This document shows positions 1-11,843 of a stretch of 64,000 nucleotides of DNA, piece by piece. Within the stretch, counting starts at the first letter, position 1. Every line of letters begins with the position of its first letter. Source of the stretch: Saposhnikovia divaricata (Eukaryota; Streptophyta; Magnoliopsida; Apiales; Apiaceae); the NCBI GenBank assembly GCA_036435485.1, contig CM071596.1, positions 65,273,001 through 65,337,000 of the forward strand. The letters run 5' to 3'. The position numbers were made by a program, and so were the translations under genes. Under the pieces are notes generated by a model. The model was not told the DNA's origin and ran no database searches. It saw nothing but the letters and a program-made list of their open reading frames with translations.

Positions 1-900
1 TATATTTCCATAAAAGTATCAAATACTTGGAAATCTTTCGAGAAATGTTATTTGAGTATTATTTCAGTCGAGAAATATTAAATGAATATTATTTATGAAT
101 ATTCATTAGAGTTTGATTATTAATGAATAATTACTTTGATGTTCATTGAAATTTTATTCATTAAATAAATATCACTTTCGGATATTTATTTAAGTTTTAT
201 GTAATTGATAAATATTATTTTAAAAGTATTCTTTGGAAGTTCTAATTACTCAAGGAATATTATTTCGAATATTCCTTTAAGGTTTTGATTACTAAATGAA
301 TATCATTTGGATATTTATTTAGAATATTATTTATTAAATGAATATTATTTGGATATTCATTTAGAATATTATTTGTTTAATGAATATCAATTGAATAGTC
401 ATTTGGGATTTATTTATTAAATGAATATTATTTTGAATATTCATTTAAGATTTTATATACTTAATGAATATTATTTAAAAGTATTCATTCGAAGTTCTAT
501 TTAATTAAGGAATATTGCTTCGAATATTCCTTTAAAGTTTTGATTACCAAAAGAATATTAGTTGGATATTTATTTAGAATATTATTTATTATATGAAGAT
601 TATTTTCAAATATTCATTTAAGGTTTGATTTATTTAGTGAATATTATCTTAAACATTTATTTGAGTTTATTTAATTAATGAATATTATTTTGAATATTCA
701 TTTAAGGAAGGGAGTTATTTAGTAAATGATTCTATATATTTATTCGAGGATTACTTACGAGCAACATTATGATTTAATAATATTCCTTAATTATTATTGA
801 TTTAATAAATATTCTTAGAATATTTATTTAAATTCTTTTAAATTCTTTTATAATGATTTATATTATTCAAAGATTATCTTTCACCTTCGAATATTATGTA
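1..900. repeat. AT-rich degenerate tandem repeat of a hairpin-forming unit
   Basis: The stretch is built from loosely repeated units of roughly 42-45 bp, clearest from about 290 to 720. Each unit holds an inverted pair of the type AATGAATATT...AATATTCATT separated by a few bases. Copies drift strongly, as in an old satellite-like array or the U3 or untranslated region of a decayed retroelement. No coding potential was seen. Confidence 0.55.
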
Positions 901-2257
901 AAATATATCGGAGTCTTTTATGACTATTTTATCAAGGGGGGTTCCCAAAACTCTATCTTCATTTAAATCTGTCTTATAAGAAGATTTAAATACTCGCTCA
1001 AACTTCAAAATACATATATAAGGGGACCTCACTTGAGAGATGTTATTTATTGGACTGCCCGGTCCTATACTTGCTAAACTATCTTGTCACTCACATCTTG
1101 ATTCTTTCAAACATCGATATGAATCTGTTTGGTTACCTCCTCAACGCTCGAGGGGTAATAATTGATGGAACAAGTCTTTATCCATTAGCAAGCATCAGCT
1201 TGGGAAATATTGGTGAATTTTCCTTTCCAACTAGATACGACTACTTTGTGGAGTCCTATCAACAAGTATTATACTTGGGGAAAGGGGAGGAACTTTACGT
1301 TTCAAAGTTATGGATGTGAAATGAACTAGGAGATGCGTAAGTGACCCAGTGGCGCCGGTCCAGCAAATGGCCCAACCGTTGGCCGAGGGGGTTCCAGAGG
1401 GCGGTAGACAAGTAAATCCGTCGGTGCTTCCTTCTACATGTAGAGAACAAGAGGTGGGGAGCATAACATGCGACTGATCATCGTGTAAATGCTATGTCTC
1501 CTGGCGCGTCAAACTCCAGTATTAGTTCATCTTTCAATGTTGGAAAATTTCCCGCAACATTATCATTGTTGGCAGGTTTGAATAGTGTTTGAACTGGAAT
1601 TGCAATATTCTTCCGCAAGTTCCTCTATTATGAAAATTTGATAATATCTTGCTTATCTTTGACATAGTAGATATTTCTTCAGAACAAATATATTTTGAGT
1701 TACCTTGTAACTTCATCTCATACCATATATTGGTACTACGTCCGTTAATGCATGGCATATGGTTTCTAAGATATTTTGGACTGTTATATATTATCACTGT
1801 TCAATTATATTTTTGGTGGGCTATTGCTCACCCTTGCTTTATTTATTTATATCACAACAACAGCTAGATCAGATGGCCGCGCAAGGCGTACTTAGCATAG
1901 ACAGGTGTCAGCCGTCAGAGGATTAACCGCTGAGGTCATAGATACCATTGCCGAAGATGCAGCTTCCGGTAGGCTAGCTGTTAGCATTTGAACATCAAAT
2001 GTATTTATTATATGGCATATACCAATGGATGGCAAAGAGTATGTAATGGTAAAATTTTAATTCTTTGGGTTGTAAGAACTCAAACTTATGATTTATAATA
2101 TTGAGGGTTACTCTGATTTCATCTCTGGGACTATAACGGGTGTGTTTTATGTTGTTGTTTTGGGTCACAAGGTTGTAATTTAAATTATGTTGGTTTTATG
2201 GATGGATATTGAGACCGTAACGACCAGATCCCTGACCCTGGATCTGGGGGTGTTACA
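901..2257 (+). other. Unclassified, probably the end of an LTR retrotransposon
   Basis: No convincing ORF is present; the short open frames are chance. The right edge reads GGATCTGGGGGTGTTACA, resembling the terminal bases of many plant Ty3/gypsy LTRs, and the sequence changes abruptly there into the 3' region of the Tat-type element. I infer a decayed LTR or solo LTR ending at 2257. The matching start was not identified. Confidence 0.3.
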
Positions 2258-2400
2258 TTTTTGTAGGTAGCCATTTGTCTTTTGCAGTAGATGTCGTAGA
2301 TGGGTGCTTGCCCTCCAAGGGATTTTTCCATTGTAGGTGGATCCCCTTAGATATTTTACCATTGTAGATGGGTGCTTTTCCGTCTAGGGAAGTGCTTTTG

Positions 2401-2823
2401 TAGTCGTATGCTTGCCCGTCTACGGGACTTTGCCATTGTAGCTATTGTAGTTGGATGCTTGCCCGTCTAGGGGACTTTGCTATTGTAGCTATTGTAGTTG
2501 GATGCTGGCCCGTCTAGGGGACTTTGTTATTGTAGCTATTGTAGTTGGATGCTTGCCCGTCTAGGGGACTTTGTTATTGTAGCTATTGTAGTTGGATGCT
2601 GGCCCGTCTAGGGGACTTTGTTATTGAAGCTATTGTAGTTGGATGCTGGCCCGTCTAAGGGACTTTGTTATTGTAGCTATTGTAGTTGGATGCTGGCCCG
2701 TCTAGGGGACTTTGTTATTGTAGCTATTGTAGTTGGATGCTGGCCCGTCTAGAGGACTTTGTTATTGTAGCTATTGTAGTTGGATGCTGGCCCGTCTAGG
2801 GGACTTTGTTATTGTAGATACTT
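2401..2823 (-). repeat. 47-bp tandem array in the 3' untranslated region of the Tat-type element
   Basis: The core GCCCGTCT or GCCCGTC recurs at 2414, 2461, 2508, 2555, 2602, 2649, 2696, 2743 and 2790, exactly 47 bp apart, giving nine regular units. More degenerate, differently spaced relatives reach left to about 2260. The array lies just past the pol stop codon at 2880, where Tat-lineage elements have a hypervariable, repeat-prone 3' region. Confidence 0.9.
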
Positions 2824-2879
2824 TGTAGAAGATTTTTCATTCAGAATAGAGTAATCCCGGGTTACAGAAGTGTGATGGG

Positions 2880-5800
2880 CTACTGATAATACTTTCTTAG
2901 TTTATCTCCGTGCCAAGTATTGTTGACTTCCGTCCCATCTAGGCGGGCGAGTTTGTAAGAACCCGGCCTGAGAACTTGGGCGATTTTATAGGGGCCTTCC
3001 CACTTGGGCATGAGTTTGCCCGTATGTCTTGGGTCGGATGCTTCTGTTGCTCGATTAACCAAATCGCCTTCCACATAAGCCTTGATTCTAGCCCGTCTTC
3101 CGAAAAATTCCTTTGTTTTTTCTTTGTAGGCGGCCATTTTCTCGACGGCGGCCACCCTTGCTTCGTCTAGAAGGTCAAGGTTTGTTCTGAGTCCGTTGTT
3201 GTTTGCTTCTTCTTCGAAATTGATGGTGCGGAATGATGGGGATCCTATCTCGATTGGGGCAAGAGCTTCCGTGCCAAAAGCCAACTTAAAAGGGGATTCA
3301 CCCGTACTGACCTTGGTTGTTGTCCGGTAAGACCAAAGGACGTTGAGTAGCTCATGCGGCCATTTTTTCTTGGAAGTTGTTAACCTTTTTTCTAGGCCCC
3401 TGACAATGATGCGGTTGGTTACTTCAACCTGACCATTGCTTTGAGGGTGGCATACTAAAGCTTTTTTGTGTTTGATCCCGTAGTCGGATAGGAACTTTGT
3501 GAATTTTGACCCAACGAACTGTGTGCCGTTGTCGGATATGAGTACCACTGGAATGCCAAATCTTGTAATCACTTGTTCTGTGATGAAACGGATTGCATCA
3601 TCTTACGTGATGTTTTTGAGTGCTTTTGCTTCGGCCCATTTGGTCATGTAATCGATGGCGACCATTACATATTGTAGGTCACCCTTGGCTTTAGGGAAAG
3701 GTCCCATGATATCGATGCCCCAAACCGCAAACGATATAGGTGACAATATTGCCGCTGGGAGGGCTGGTGCTTTTCTAGACATGTTGCTAAACAGCTGGCA
3801 TTGGTGGCATTTCTTAGTGAATGTCTTGCATTCCTTGTGCATCTTGGGCCAGTAGTAACCCTGCCTAAGTATTTTATGTGCCAACGCCTTTCCAGCCATG
3901 TGGTCGCCACAGATGCCTTCGTGAACTTCTCTCATGCAATAGATAGCTTCTTATTCGTCGACACATTTGAGGATGGGAGAATCAAAACTCCTTTTGTACA
4001 GGGTGCCTTCTTGGATGAAGTATTTCGTTGCTTGAGATTTGAGTATTTTAGCTTTGATGTTGTCCTCTGGCAACGTGCCATCTTTTAAATAACGGATGTA
4101 AGGACTCATCCAAGTTTCAGCGGGTGGATTTATTTCCATGATATCGAGGGCGCTGACGCTGGGAGTGGTGAGTTCTTCAAAGTATACCGTGTCCGCTTCT
4201 GTCTTTTCCCCTTGGGTTAATTTAGATAACATGTCCGCTATTGCATTGTCTGCCCGGTCCATCTGTTCTAGGGAATACTCTTCGAATTGAAGGAGCATGG
4301 CTTGCACTAATGCTTGATATTTGCTGAGATTGTTGTCTTTGGTTGCGTAATCCCCCGTTGTTTGTCGAACAACTAATTGTGAATCGCTGTAGATGGTGAT
4401 TCTTTTCACTTGTAAGTTTCTGGCAAGTGTCAAGCCGGCCAAGAGTGCCTCGTACTCCGCCTGGTTATTTGTAGCTTTGAAATTCAATTGTATGGCTTGT
4501 TTAACTTGAAAACCGTCGGGGCTAGTGAGGATGAGTCCCGCTCCGCATCGAATGTTTGTGGAGGAACCGTCCACATATAATTGCCAAGTGCTGTCTGTTG
4601 TTGTAAGATTTTTTGCGGTAACTATGCTTTTCGCTGCTGAAAACGAACATTCGATCACGAAGTCCACCAATGCTTGCGCTTTGATTGCGGTTCTGGGCAT
4701 GAATTTCAGATTGAATTGGCCGAGCTCAACGGCCCAGTTGATCAATCTGCCTGATAAATCCGGTTTGTGGAGAATTTTTTTGAGTGGTTGGTCTGTGATG
4801 ATCCTGATTTGTCTGCCTTGGAAGTAATGTCTCAATTTTCTACTTGCCACGACCAAGGCTAGAGCGAACTTTTGGACATTCGGATAGCAGGTTTCTGCAT
4901 CTTTAAGCACTTGACTGACATAATAGACCGGCTTTTGTTCGCCATTCTCCTCTTTTATGAGTACTGCTCCCACGGCTTTATCTGTTGCGGATAAGTATAG
5001 TGACAGGGGAGCCAAAGATAGATAAGTTTTGAGATCTTCTAAGGCTTTCTGGCAGGCGTCCGTCCAAGATATAGCTTTAGTTTTTGTGGCTCCCTTCAAG
5101 GTGTCAAAGAACGGAAGGCATCTGTCTACTAATTTAGCGATAAACCTTCTGAGAGCGGCTAACCTTCCTGTTAATTTCTGTATATCTTTCAAAGTTTTGG
5201 GCGGTTGCATGTCAATTATAGCCTTTATTTTTTCCGGGTTGGCTTCAATACCTCTGTGGGACACTAAGAAGCCAAGGAACTTTCCTGCATCTAGTGCGAA
5301 CGTACATTTGTCGGGGTTTAGCTTCATGCTGTACTTTCTGAGGGTTGAGAAACATTCTTCTAAGTCATGAAGGTGGGAGGCCGTTAAGAGAGATTTTACT
5401 ATGAGATCATCCACGTATACTTCCATATTTCGGCCTAGCTATCCGCTGAAGATTTTATTCATGATCTTCTGGAAGGTGGCGCCGGCGTTGATTAATCCGA
5501 AGGGCATGACTTTGTAGCAGTATACCCCCCTATGTGTGACGAAGGCTGTCTTTTCTCTATCTTCAGGGGTCATTTTGATTTGGTTGTAGCCGGAGTAGGC
5601 ATCCATGAAACTTAGCATTAGGTGACCCGCTGTCGCATCAATGAGTTGGTCTATTGAAGGAAGTGGATACTGGTCCTTTGGGCATGTTGCATTTAAGTCC
5701 GTGTAATCCACACACATTCTCCATTTCCCGTTACATTTCTTTACTAGCACTATATTTTCAACCCACTTGGGGTAGGTGACCTCGCAAATTAGATCTGCGT

Positions 5801-8492
5801 CCAAAAGTTTGTCGATTTCGATATCGATTGCCTGCTGTCGCTCTGGTGCAAAGTTCCTCCTTTTTTGTATCTTCGGAGGCTTATTTGGGTCCACATTCAA
5901 CTCGTGGATCGCTACCGACTCATCTAGACCTGGCATGTCTTTTGGACTCCATGCGAAAACATCTGCATATTTTCTTAGGAGGTCTGTGAGGCCTGATTTG
6001 AAAACGGACTCCAATCCTGCTGCTATGCTTACACTTTTGTTCGAGTCACCAGGTATGATTTCTATTTTTTCTGTTTGCACCGCCGGGCTTATCGGCGGCC
6101 TTTCTTCTCTTTTGAGACATTTCATGAGATTCGCGTCGATGCGAGGAGGGTCTTCTAGCAGCGGGTTATGTCCGTCTATGAACTGTACTTCCTTTCTCCT
6201 TTTGTTTTTTGCGCGCTGATTCTCGGCATGCCTTTGCCTTTTTGCTTGTTTTCTCTTGGTTGCTTTTTCTCTACGGAGATTGCTAGGCTCTATTTTTGCC
6301 AGTGTGATTGCTATGCCGTAGCATCTCTTAGATGTTTCGGAATCTCCTTTGATCTCCCCGACCCCATTTAGAGTGGGGAATTTGACTTTAAGATGGGGGG
6401 TGGAGGTGACTGCCTTTAGCATATTGAGGGTAGGTCTTCCCAAAATCATGTTGTACGAGGAAGCGGTGTTAATGACATAGAATTTGACCGTTCGACATAC
6501 TTGCCTGGGCGTTTCACCGAAATAGACGGGGAGTCTGGCAATGCCCGAAATCGGGACGGCGTTGTGCCCAAAACCGTAAAGTGGTGTTTCGTCGGGACAT
6601 GTTTCGAGTTTCTCGCCATCTAACTTGAGCCTGTCCCATGTGTGTTTGAAACAGATGTCGACTGAGGACCCGTTATCAACGAGGATCCTCTTTACCTCGT
6701 TGTTGGCCACGCCCAATGATACAACTAGTGCCTCAGTGTGGTTCGGGTTAATACCCTCATAGTCCGCATCGGTAAAAGAAATGATGTTCGGGGGTCCCTC
6801 GTATATCTCGTAAATGTCATGCTCTTCTCTTGGCGGGGAGGATTGTCCACCGAAGACGGTATGTACGATGTTTCTGTCTTGCCCTTGCGGGGCGGATGCC
6901 CCTCGCACCTGTCTTGGCAAGTACTGAGATAAATTGCCCGCCTTTGCCTGTCTTTCCAAGAAATATTTGAGGGACAAGCAACTGTCCGTGTAGTGCCCAT
7001 GTGTCTCGTGATAATCGCAGTGTTTGTCTTTAGGTCTGTCCTCGGGTGGAGAATACATTGGTGCAGGTGGGAGATAGAAGGGTTTCCCTCTGATTTCTTT
7101 CAGAATGCTCGCCCTGGGGAGTGTGAATTTGGTCCATTCCGGCTCAGGACCCCTATCCGGTCTTTGCGGGTTTTCCTGCCCGAAGCGGTCTCTAACCGGG
7201 ACTGATGATTGTGTTCTTTGTGAGGGCGGGGGTGGTCCATGAGTGGTCTGCACTTGGTGTAAGGCCGGTGTTTGCCTTCGATAGGATGAAAACCTTTCTC
7301 TTTGAAAATATGGCGCAGGTGGAGCCCTGGACTGCTTTAGTACGCTCAGAGATTCGGCTTCGTTGATGGCTTGGGAGGCCAAGTCATATGCTTTTGCTAA
7401 TGTGGCGGGTTTTGTTTCCATAAGACGACATACGTATTTCTCGTATTCGTAGGGATTAAGACCTCTCCTCAAGTGGACCAAAGCTTCTGTTTCATTAACG
7501 CAAACAACTTTGTTGACGGCCTCCTTGAAGCGATCAATGTAGTCCTGCAGTGTTTCCCCGTTACGTTGTGCGACGGTTTCCAGAAACACGGTATGAACCT
7601 CGTGTTGCTGGTTGGCTTTGAACTTATTGAGGAATAGTCTTCTGAATTCCAGCCAAGTGTCTATGGATCGGGTGGTTATTCTGCAGAACCACCTCTGTGC
7701 ATTTCCGCGGAGAGTTGCGGCAAAGAAACGACATCGTGTCAGGTCATTGTATTAATAATGAAGGGCTAGCTGATCAAAGTAGCTAAGATGCTCCTCTGGA
7801 TCGCCTAACCCGTCGAAAGAATTGAAGCTGTGATGTTTGATTTCCTTTTGACGGGGCTCCGCCTCCAATCTAGTAGTGAATGGTGTGCCACCCGATTCTG
7901 GTTCGCTATTTCCCTCTATCTTTTTCATGAGTTCCAAAATAGTTCGCAGCATCTCTGCATTGGTGGGTTGCACGCTGTTGGTATCTTTTGGGCGGGGAGG
8001 AGAACGTTCTCTTTGTTTCTGTTTTTCGTACTCGGCCAGAACCTTTTCGTAGGCAGCTTTCTTGTCGACAATCACCTTCCTTAGGTCTCTCTGCTTTCTG
8101 TTATGCTCCCATATTTCGGGTTGGTGATGGCCTTTGTTGTGCCTCTCATGGATCGTCTCTTGGGATGAGCCTAGGCGAGAAAAGGCGGAGTTTGCTTTGT
8201 GCGGTCGGCTGTGTGCCTCACTTTGGTCGTCGCGTGGATTTATTCGAGATTCCTTCTGTTTGGGTGGCTTTTCTTGTCCGGCCTGGGGAAATACAGAGGC
8301 TATTTGCATGAGTAAGTTTATTTGTTGCGGGTTGTAGCCTGTGAGGTCGAGGCTAAGAATTTGATCTTGGTTTCCCCCTCGAGGAGGGTTTGTTTGTAAG
8401 CGGTTTTCAGCATTCACTTGCGGGTCCTGTGGCGGGATGCCAGCGTTATTTCCTTGTATCTCTATTGACTGTCGCTCGTCAGGGTTTGCCAT
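2880..8492 (-). pseudogene. gag-pol: Tat-type gag-pol polyprotein, four in-frame stops
   Basis: All recognisable segments lie in one minus-strand frame from the ATG at 8492 (MANPDERQ...) to the terminal TAG at 2880-2882. Four internal stops break it: TAA at 7752-7754, TAG at 5439-5441, TAA at 3951-3953 and TAA at 3603-3605; no frameshift was found. The gag capsid region spans about 7.3-8.4 kb. The aspartic protease motif VDNGSS lies near 6670. Reverse transcriptase lies at about 5.35-5.9 kb with YVDD just after the 5439 stop. The ordinary RNase H is near 4.75-5.0 kb. A second RNase H (LYVDGSS, EYEALLAGL, SDSQLV, ADMLSKL) is at about 4.19-4.6 kb. Integrase follows with its HHCC finger at 3.77-3.94 kb and the DIMGPF, SDNGTQF and E-bearing core to about 3.4 kb. 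The protein cannot be made intact from this copy. Confidence 0.9.
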
Positions 8493-8631
8493 CACGGTTT
8501 TTAGGTCTGGTATTTGCGTGATTATACGGATGCTGTGTATCTTGTGTTTTTTAGGTTGACGGCTGTGCTTTGTCGTGTAGAAGTAGCTATTCTGGTAGAG
8601 CAGGCGAGGGATTTTTCTTTAAGAAAAAAGC

Positions 8632-8649
8632 CCCCTCCTTCTAGCGCCA
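8632..8649 (-). other. Primer-binding site of the Tat-type element
   Basis: On the minus strand the bases TGGCGCTAGAAGGAGGGG lie two bases inside the LTR end (TG...CA boundary at 8652) and about 140 bases before the gag ATG. TGG at the start and the position next to the LTR are the diagnostic points. I do not assign the primer tRNA. Confidence 0.7.
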
Positions 8650-8651
8650 AA

Positions 8652-9240
8652 TGATAATTCCCACGGCCGATTAGAGGCTTCCGATCATCGTTCCAGGCAC
8701 TTTTCCGGAAGCACTTCACCTGAGTTTGGGGTATCTGCAAAACAATGCTTGCCCGGGGGTGGTGGCCGTCAAGCATCTCCGGCGTGAGAATCAGTAATCG
8801 GAAATAATAATAACTAGGCTGGTGAAAATATATCGTATGTGAAGAGTATAAAGAGCTTTTTGTTTTTGTAGGAGTTTTTATGTGTATGAAAGATTGTATA
8901 TCTCATTCTGTGTGTAGAATGGGGGTATTTATAGGTTGGGTTTTCCAATCACTGTTGCCCACTAGTTGTGCCGTTAAAGCTATAGTGAGCCACTATTGGA
9001 ACAGTGATTGATGTCCCCTCAAACATACCTGATTCTGCCACTTGAGCTACTTCAGCCAGATTTTGTCTGTTGCAACTGGGTGTCTTTGAATATTATATTG
9101 TCTCTTTGTCTTATGGAGCAAGATACCTTTATGCAAGTGGGCAAGTGGGTGTACCTTTATGCAAGTGGGCAAGTGGGTGTGCAAATGGATAAAACAAGAT
9201 ATTTTTGTGCAAGTGGATTAGTATAAGAGAGATGATAGTT
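8652..9240 (-). repeat. 5' LTR of the Tat-type element, outer edge uncertain
   Basis: The inner edge is set by the primer-binding site; the minus-strand LTR ends in GGGAATTATCA. A TATA box (CCTATAAATA on the minus strand) lies at 8926-8935, as expected for the U3/R junction. A 28-bp tandem duplication (TACCTTTATGCAAGTGGGCA start) sits at 9124-9179. The right boundary is a guess, since the partner LTR is missing. Confidence 0.5.
8926..8935 (-). promoter_or_regulatory. TATA box in the Tat-type LTR
   Basis: Minus-strand CCTATAAATA about 275 bases upstream of the primer-binding site. The context is a normal plant LTR promoter. Confidence 0.55.
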
Positions 9241-9760
9241 TGAAATACTTTTTGTGGATATTCTTTTGTATTTGTTGAAATAATACTTTTGAAATTAGAT
9301 ATACTTTGTCAAGTATTCCAGAATTGTGTTTTTAGGGAACTAGTATTTTGCTATTAGCGGGTGCCCGCTGATAGCTATCAGCGGGTACTTATCAGGTATT
9401 CAATAAAATTTACCTTTTCTTACATATAATGAGAAAAGATTATGTGCAACTTGTCACCGTCTTCTTTAGTATATAAGTAGTGTTCTAAAAATTGTTTGAT
9501 ATTTTAAAAATTGCTGATAAATTGTTGATAAATTGTTAAAAAATATTTAACCGATTTGATTTTTAAAATTCGATTTATTGTTATGGAATATTTTTTTTAA
9601 ATGGTATAACATATTATAAATTAGATTAATTTATTATTAAAAAATAATTTATCTAATTTTTGTTCCAATTTATTATTTCGATAAATTCCAATTTGTTGAT
9701 AAATAGTTACTAGATACCTAAATTGATAAATAGTTACTAGATACCTAGATACGCTAGTAG
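9241..9760. other. AT-rich spacer with a 22-bp perfect palindrome
   Basis: No ORF is convincing. The stretch is AT-rich with repeated TGATAAATTGTTGATAAATT-like phrases near 9510-9540 and a near-duplicate TTGATAAATAGTTACTAGAT at about 9700-9745. The palindrome at 9364-9385 is described separately. Confidence 0.4.
9364..9385. repeat. Perfect 22-bp palindrome with an overlapping imperfect one
   Basis: CCCGCTGATAG is followed directly by its reverse complement. The left arm also pairs with the preceding GCTATTAGCGGG (11 of 12), so three alternating copies of one GC-rich dodecamer sit in otherwise AT-rich DNA. Confidence 0.85.
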
Positions 9761-9911
9761 TATATAAGTAGGTTTGACATCGATCCACATGTATACTTTG
9801 TGAAGAGGAGAAAACAAAAGTGTCTTCCGTTTTCTCCCGGCACTCAGAAACAACATTGAGCTACCTTAATTAGTAGTCCTTCAGTACGCAAAGCAAGTGT
9901 GCAGAGAAAAG
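9761..9911 (+). promoter_or_regulatory. Possible TATA box and non-coding leader exon
   Basis: TATATAAG at 9761-9768 is followed by an AC-rich, leader-like stretch ending GAGAAAAG|GTACTCTC at 9911/9912, which looks like a splice donor. If real it could be an upstream untranslated exon of the aminotransferase, whose ATG lies 1.9 kb away. An acceptor-like TTTGACTTGCTAG lies near 11738. This is inference only. Confidence 0.25.
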
Positions 9912-10000
9912 GTACTCTCTCTCCCTCTCTCTCCCCCCATCTCTCTCCCTTGCTCCCTGCCTCCCTCTCCCGCTCCCTCCCCCCTCTCTCTCTCTCTCGT
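9912..10000. repeat. CT-rich low-complexity tract
   Basis: The tract is made of CTCTCTCCCTC-type runs, almost free of purines on the + strand. Such tracts are common at the start of plant 5'-leader introns. Confidence 0.8.
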
Positions 10001-10439
10001 GTGTTTATTACTCGCTGTATTATGATAAAACATTGAAACTACAAACTTTGATGGCTGGTGTTATATTTTGCAATTAAACGTATATTATGGTTGGTGTTTA
10101 TTTCCAAACTCACATGTGCATGTGCTGCAAATAGGTGTACATGGATTTAACACGAAAAAAAATTAAGGCAAATGTAGGGAACAACATCATTCTTTTTGCT
10201 AACCGGAACAACATTGTTTTATCTGTGCTTAATTTTTTAAATTCACGAAAATTTTTCATGAACGAATAATTTAACAATCATTGCATGTCATGGACAAACG
10301 TCTCAGATATATATTTGCACATACACATACTCTTTCAGAGAAACCCAATCCGAAAGTTTGGAGCACATGTCAAAAGATTGAAGAATATGAGGTTATATGT
10401 AGTGCAATATATTTAACTTTAAATCTCTCTCGCGAGTGT

Positions 10440-11240
10440 AATCCATGAGAGTCGGCCGATCTTAAACTCCGATCTCCTCCTTCTTCTTTCTCCCTCCTCC
10501 TTCTCCAACCAAGCCTTCATCCGCTTTCACAATCCTTCCATAAATCGAAATTTTTTCCTAAAAATTTCGAAAAACCCATTCGAGTTCTTTTCAGATCTGC
10601 TTTGATTTAGAACTCGAAATATCAAATAAACACAGTTCTTAGACTCAGAATCTCCTGCTTAACATCATATCAAAATTTGGTGTCAATCCGAGATCTTTGA
10701 CTTTTCGAATTGTATCGCGTTGGGCAAAATAACGCTTTATGCGTTTGTCTCTCCTTTTGGAGTGGTCTTTTTATTTTAGTATGTTTTGTTTTGTTTTGTT
10801 TTGGTGTATTATTTTTGTCCTTCGAGAATGTTTCAATTGATGTCTCGAGAGATCTGGAAAGGCCGCATCGAGGATGGGGCAGTGATAATTATCACAACAG
10901 GAGAATGTTCATACTGGGGGAGTTTTTACTTACGGCATGTCTATAGCTAGCTTCCGACAAGTAGATAGCTGGGGTGCACCATCTGAACAATGGACTACCA
11001 ATGGTTCTTACGTGTTAAGGTCAATTGTGATATTACTGTATTCAGGGATGTTTGGGTTGTCTTTGATTTCATTTTTAGTTAACAGAATTTTTCAGTTCTG
11101 TATTGTCAAACGTTCAGGAAACAAATCAGCTAAGTGTCTTAGCTTGTTTTTGTTTTTCAACCTGGTCGTACCGCCAGTTGGGGATTTGTCTCGACTGTGT
11201 GTTTATTCAAATTAATGAAAACTCTTATTTTTCTGGAAAA
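10440..11240 (+). other. Unclassified insert, possibly a LINE-derived fragment
   Basis: The base composition changes: a pyrimidine-rich start (10470-10510), GC-richer middle with many TTTTG runs, and an end reading CAAATTAATGAAAACTCTTA followed by an A tract at 11238-11245. That resembles the 3' end of a plant L1-type LINE. The short open frames at 10710-10946 and 10937-11215 show no domain I recognise. Confidence 0.25.
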
Positions 11241-11696
11241 AAAAACTTTAAATTATTGGACATATGTACTTCATTAATATTTTATTTAATATTTGTCTGG
11301 CAAAAAAAGAATATTTTATTTGCATAATAAAATTCTATTTAACCGTATTTCATTGAACTAAACCTACGATATAAATCATGCACATTAATAAATCATATCA
11401 TCTCAAAAAATGTTTCCAAAGTTGATTATGAATAATTTTTTAAATATCTTGTATGATCTCGATACTATGTAGTGCACTTAGTAAATATACATGATTGTAC
11501 CTATTTAATGCAACATGCATGTAAAACTAATTTAAAATGTTAAATAAATAAATGTAGTTAAACATCACATAAATATTATAAACTCATAATAAATTTTACA
11601 TACATTTAAATATAAAATGTATTAAAAAAATAAAAAAAAAACTGAAAATAATATCTAAATGAATAAATTAATAAATAAATCATCTCTCTCTAAACG
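11241..11696. other. AT-rich intergenic DNA upstream of the aminotransferase
   Basis: This is simple AT-rich DNA with no ORF, repeat or site that I can support. Confidence 0.5.
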
Positions 11697-11843
11697 AATA
11701 TATATTTTTGATCCAAGGTAGTTAGTATTTGACTTGCTAGCGCCTCCTGCATCACAAAGAGAAACACTGCTTGATTGAGGAAGTGAAATTTCTACAACAC
11801 CAAGAACCAGAAAACAGGACATATACATACATCTATACATACA
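11697..11843 (+). promoter_or_regulatory. Likely core promoter and 5' leader of the aminotransferase gene
   Basis: An AATATATATTTT box at about 11697-11708 lies some 140 bases before the ATG. The following 100 bases are A/C-rich like a plant leader, and the ATG context is ACATACAATGG with G at +4. An acceptor-like AG near 11738 leaves open that this is instead the second leader exon. Confidence 0.4.

Larger units (their letters stand above)
2258..9240 (-). mobile_element. Ty3/gypsy retrotransposon, Tat lineage, degenerate, one LTR visible
   Basis: Reading on the minus strand the order is LTR (from about 9240 to 8652), primer-binding site, gag, protease, reverse transcriptase, RNase H, a second archaeal-type RNase H, integrase, then a 47-bp tandem array. 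The dual RNase H places it in the Tat group, relatives of Retand and Ogre. The 3' LTR is not visible: the left side meets unrelated LTR-like DNA at 2257, so the element is truncated or interrupted there. The outer edge of the visible LTR is uncertain because no second copy is available for alignment. Confidence 0.8.
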
